From the IMG/VR virus record IMGVR_UViG_3300009163_000218, positions 1-20,644 of that record: a stretch of DNA of 20,644 bases. One strand, written 5' to 3'. Source of the stretch: a virus. Position 1 is the stretch's first letter; each line of letters begins with the position of its first letter. The notes under the pieces are model-generated. The model had not been told where the DNA came from and ran no database searches. It saw only the letters and a program-made list of their open reading frames with translations. This document shows positions 19,000-20,644 of the stretch, piece after piece. A program made the position numbers and the translations under genes.

Positions 19000-19142
19000 C
19001 GGGTTTCACGATCCGTTGTCGTCACCCGAATGTCAGAAATCTGGTCGACAGTTTCCAACACTTGCTCAATCGTGCCGTCGGCTTCAAGCACCTTCTCGAT
19101 GGCAATCGCAGCCTCAAGAAGTAAAGTTTTCATCTTGCCCAT
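18996..19142 (-). CDS. Small helical protein (48 aa)
   Basis: ATG 19142 follows AGGGGATGGACT. The product, MGKMKTLLLEAAIAIEKVLE and onward, is one long amphipathic helix with acidic and Leu/Ile faces, ending in TTTDRETR. It overlaps the glycosyltransferase start by ATGA. It may be a partner of that enzyme or a small virion helix. No family is recognised. The ribosome site and the overlap support coding. Confidence 0.68.
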   Translation of the reverse strand: MGKMKTLLLEAAIAIEKVLEADGTIEQVLETVDQISDIRVTTTDRETR

Positions 19143-19173
19143 AGTCCATCCCCTGATGTATTAAGAGTGCCAA

Positions 19174-19207
19174 GTGGCGACCCTAGACCTAAGCCTAGAG
19201 CCGCCAC
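19174..19207 (-). promoter_or_regulatory. Hairpin after the capsid gene
   Basis: On the minus strand GTGGCGGCTCTAG can pair with CTAGGGTCGCCAC around an 8-nt loop, giving 13 pairs including two G-T wobbles. It lies 15 nt after the capsid stop. Only a weak T-run follows, so it is more likely an attenuator or RNA stabiliser that raises capsid message over the genes after it than a full terminator. Confidence 0.6.
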
Positions 19208-19221
19208 CCGACGGATTCAGA

Positions 19222-20568
19222 TTAGTAACCTGAAGGCGTTACAGCGCCAGTTCCGCTGATGCCAGAAACGGCCTTAGCGAAGCGGTGAATGAGTGCAGCG
19301 TAACCGTAGACCTGGAAACGAACGGTCAGGTTTGCAGACAGCACGTCATTAAGCACACGAGTTTTGACCCCCGACTCGAACAGGTAGCTGTCGCTGAACT
19401 TGCCAACCAAGATTGGTGACTGGTTCGTGCTTGCAGTGTTCTTGAGTGTTGCGTCAACGTAGACAGGCACACCGTAGATTGAACCAACAAGACCAGCAGC
19501 AGCGCCAGGAGCAGTTGTTACGCCGCCAGCGTTGAATGGGCCGTTGCCAGTTGGAACGATGAGTGGACGGCTTGAGCCATCAACCTGTGAAGCCAACCAG
19601 TACCAAGTTGCCGGGGCCATTACGATAGCATCAACATCCTTGTAACGGTTAGTGACAACCTGTGAGATTGCCTTCGTGATAGCAGTCAGACCGCCAGTTG
19701 CAGATGGAGTGGTTTCAGTCCAAGTGGTTGGGATGCCGTTTGTGCTATCCGTGCCAAGTGTGACGAAGCCCTTCAGTGAGCCAGCAGTTCCAGCGCCATT
19801 GCCTGAAACAGCAGTGTTCAACTGCAATGCGTAGTCAGCCATCAAGTCGCCGAAGATTAGCTTGTCAAGACCGCCACTGATTGGGGACTGCTCTACTAGC
19901 TGAATCGACACGTTCTGGAAACCGCTGATGGTTTCAACACGGCCAGTGACCGTTGATGTAACCATGTCACGAGGTGACGTTGGTGCGTAGGTGCTTGAGT
20001 TGTCTGCGGCTTGCAGGCCAACCCTAGTTCCCGTCGTAATGGCAGGAATGTTGATGCTGTCAGTTCCAGCCGGAAGCGCCATGTTTGTGGTCAGGTTAGC
20101 GGTGACACGGGCAGCACGAGCGAACTCTGCATACTCGTTGATGAGGTACAAAGGTGGAACGAAGTCGCCACCGCTTGTGTCGGTGCGGTTGATGTCACGA
20201 AGTTCAACAGCCATTTCGGACTGATGACGATTCAGACGGTCAAACGCATCACGGTCGCCACGAAGTTGAGCGTTGATCATGTCACGAGCGAAAGAGTTAT
20301 CTGAACCCTTGTCGTAAGTCATGGCCTCACGGGTAACAACGGCAGAACCGAAGGTCGGAACATTCGCAGCAGCGCGAACTTCCTTGAGTTCAGCAGTGCG
20401 AGCCTCTAGAGCTTCTGCTGTTTCAATCTTGCTGTCGAGATCAGTGATCTCTGCGTGACGTGCTTCTGCTGCATCTAGTGCCTCAGTAGTCACTTCACCA
20501 GCAAGGAGTGCTGCAGCATCGGCTGCGGCGGTTGCACGAGATTCGCGCAAAGAGTCCAACATGGACAT
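19222..20568 (-). CDS. Major capsid protein (HK97 fold, fused scaffold domain)
   Basis: The product has 448 aa from ATG 20568, 5 nt after GGAG. The first ~70 residues are a charged Ala/Glu-rich coiled coil (LRESRATAAADAAALLAGE, then EIETAEALEARTAELKEV-like repeats), typical of the delta domain that acts as a built-in scaffold and is removed by a prohead protease. The HK97-type core follows: TDTSGGDFVPPLYLINEYAE near residues 129-148, then VETISGFQNVSIQLVEQSP, AIVMAPATWYWLASQVDGSS, GSIYGVPVYVD, and a final VYGYAALIHRFAKAVS. No separate scaffold gene is needed. The cleavage site cannot be read by eye. Confidence 0.92.
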   Translation of the reverse strand: MSMLDSLRESRATAAADAAALLAGEVTTEALDAAEARHAEITDLDSKIETAEALEARTAELKEVRAAANVPTFGSAVVTREAMTYDKGSDNSFARDMINAQLRGDRDAFDRLNRHQSEMAVELRDINRTDTSGGDFVPPLYLINEYAEFARAARVTANLTTNMALPAGTDSINIPAITTGTRVGLQAADNSSTYAPTSPRDMVTSTVTGRVETISGFQNVSIQLVEQSPISGGLDKLIFGDLMADYALQLNTAVSGNGAGTAGSLKGFVTLGTDSTNGIPTTWTETTPSATGGLTAITKAISQVVTNRYKDVDAIVMAPATWYWLASQVDGSSRPLIVPTGNGPFNAGGVTTAPGAAAGLVGSIYGVPVYVDATLKNTASTNQSPILVGKFSDSYLFESGVKTRVLNDVLSANLTVRFQVYGYAALIHRFAKAVSGISGTGAVTPSGY

Positions 20569-20594
20569 GGCTACTCCTTCAAGTAGTTAGTGGG

Positions 20595-20644
20595 TTAGTG
20601 AGTCGCCGAGGCAGAAGCGTCGGGGACATCTCTAAGGGATTGCC
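20595..20644 (-). CDS. C-terminal end of upstream gene (partial)
   Basis: One frame is open from the window edge for 15 codons, reading QSLRDVPDASASATH, then TAA at 20595. Another frame (ending TGA) is also open, with a basic composition. The first is more protein-like. It stops 26 nt before the capsid start. The gene is likely the prohead protease or portal that precedes capsid genes, but only the tail of it is in this window. Confidence 0.4.
   Translation of the reverse strand, partial: QSLRDVPDASASATH

Noticed and set aside
1-20644. tRNA genes
   Set aside because: A scan by eye for the conserved GGTTCGA-type T-loop with paired flanks on both strands gave no convincing candidate; a covariance search was not possible.

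Overview
The window looks like part of the genome of a tailed phage (siphovirus type) that infects an actinobacterium, probably one known mainly from environmental sequence. The host call rests on two WhiB-family regulators (a family confined to Actinobacteria and their phages), TANNNT-type promoters, and tail, lysis and exonuclease proteins of the kind found in actinophages. Base composition looks balanced, near 50% GC by eye (not computed). No tRNA, CRISPR array, insertion sequence or integrase was seen. Every gene I accept lies on the minus strand, so transcription runs from high to low coordinates.

Late region, 20644 to about 4590. It begins with the last codons of an upstream gene, then a HK97-fold major capsid protein with a built-in N-terminal scaffold-like helix. 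Next comes a block unusual for this position: a 48-aa protein, a GT-A glycosyltransferase, a repetitive 518-aa fibre protein, a Cys-rich 32-aa protein and a 54-aa protein. Ordinary connector and tail genes follow: an Ig-like domain fused to a gp6-like connector, a tail terminator, a 67-aa protein, a tail tube protein, a gp10-like protein, tail assembly chaperones joined by a clear -1 frameshift site (CCCTTTA), a short 533-aa tape measure, a tail-tip protein and small distal proteins. Lysis follows: a membrane coiled-coil protein, an M23 endopeptidase and a holin-like protein. Next are a small HTH protein with its own apparently leaderless promoter, a metallophosphoesterase, a second glycosyltransferase, a nucleotide-sugar epimerase/dehydratase and a DUF6378-like protein. 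An intrinsic terminator closes the unit.

Control region, 4455 to 4675. It holds that terminator, an AT-rich perfect inverted repeat (12-bp arms, 11-nt spacer) and a strong promoter (TTGACA, 16 nt, TAGTGT) that reads into the next block.

Early/accessory region, 4454 to 1. This is a tightly packed chain of 14 small to medium genes, nearly all overlapping by ATGA, GTGA, TGATG or TAATG. It encodes several microproteins, two WhiB-like proteins, a 32-aa zinc ribbon, a Mom-like (GNAT-related) protein that may modify DNA, a PD-(D/E)XK nuclease, small membrane proteins, a stand-alone homologue of the YqaJ-associated accessory domain, a Cas4/RecB-type nuclease with a full set of Fe-S cysteines, and a partial SSB-like protein. 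I read this as a host-takeover plus DNA processing and recombination block.

Most interesting points: the Mom-like protein with a micro zinc ribbon beside it, the frameshift in the chaperone pair, the glycosyltransferase plus fibre cassette next to the capsid gene, and the structured control region at 4475-4645.
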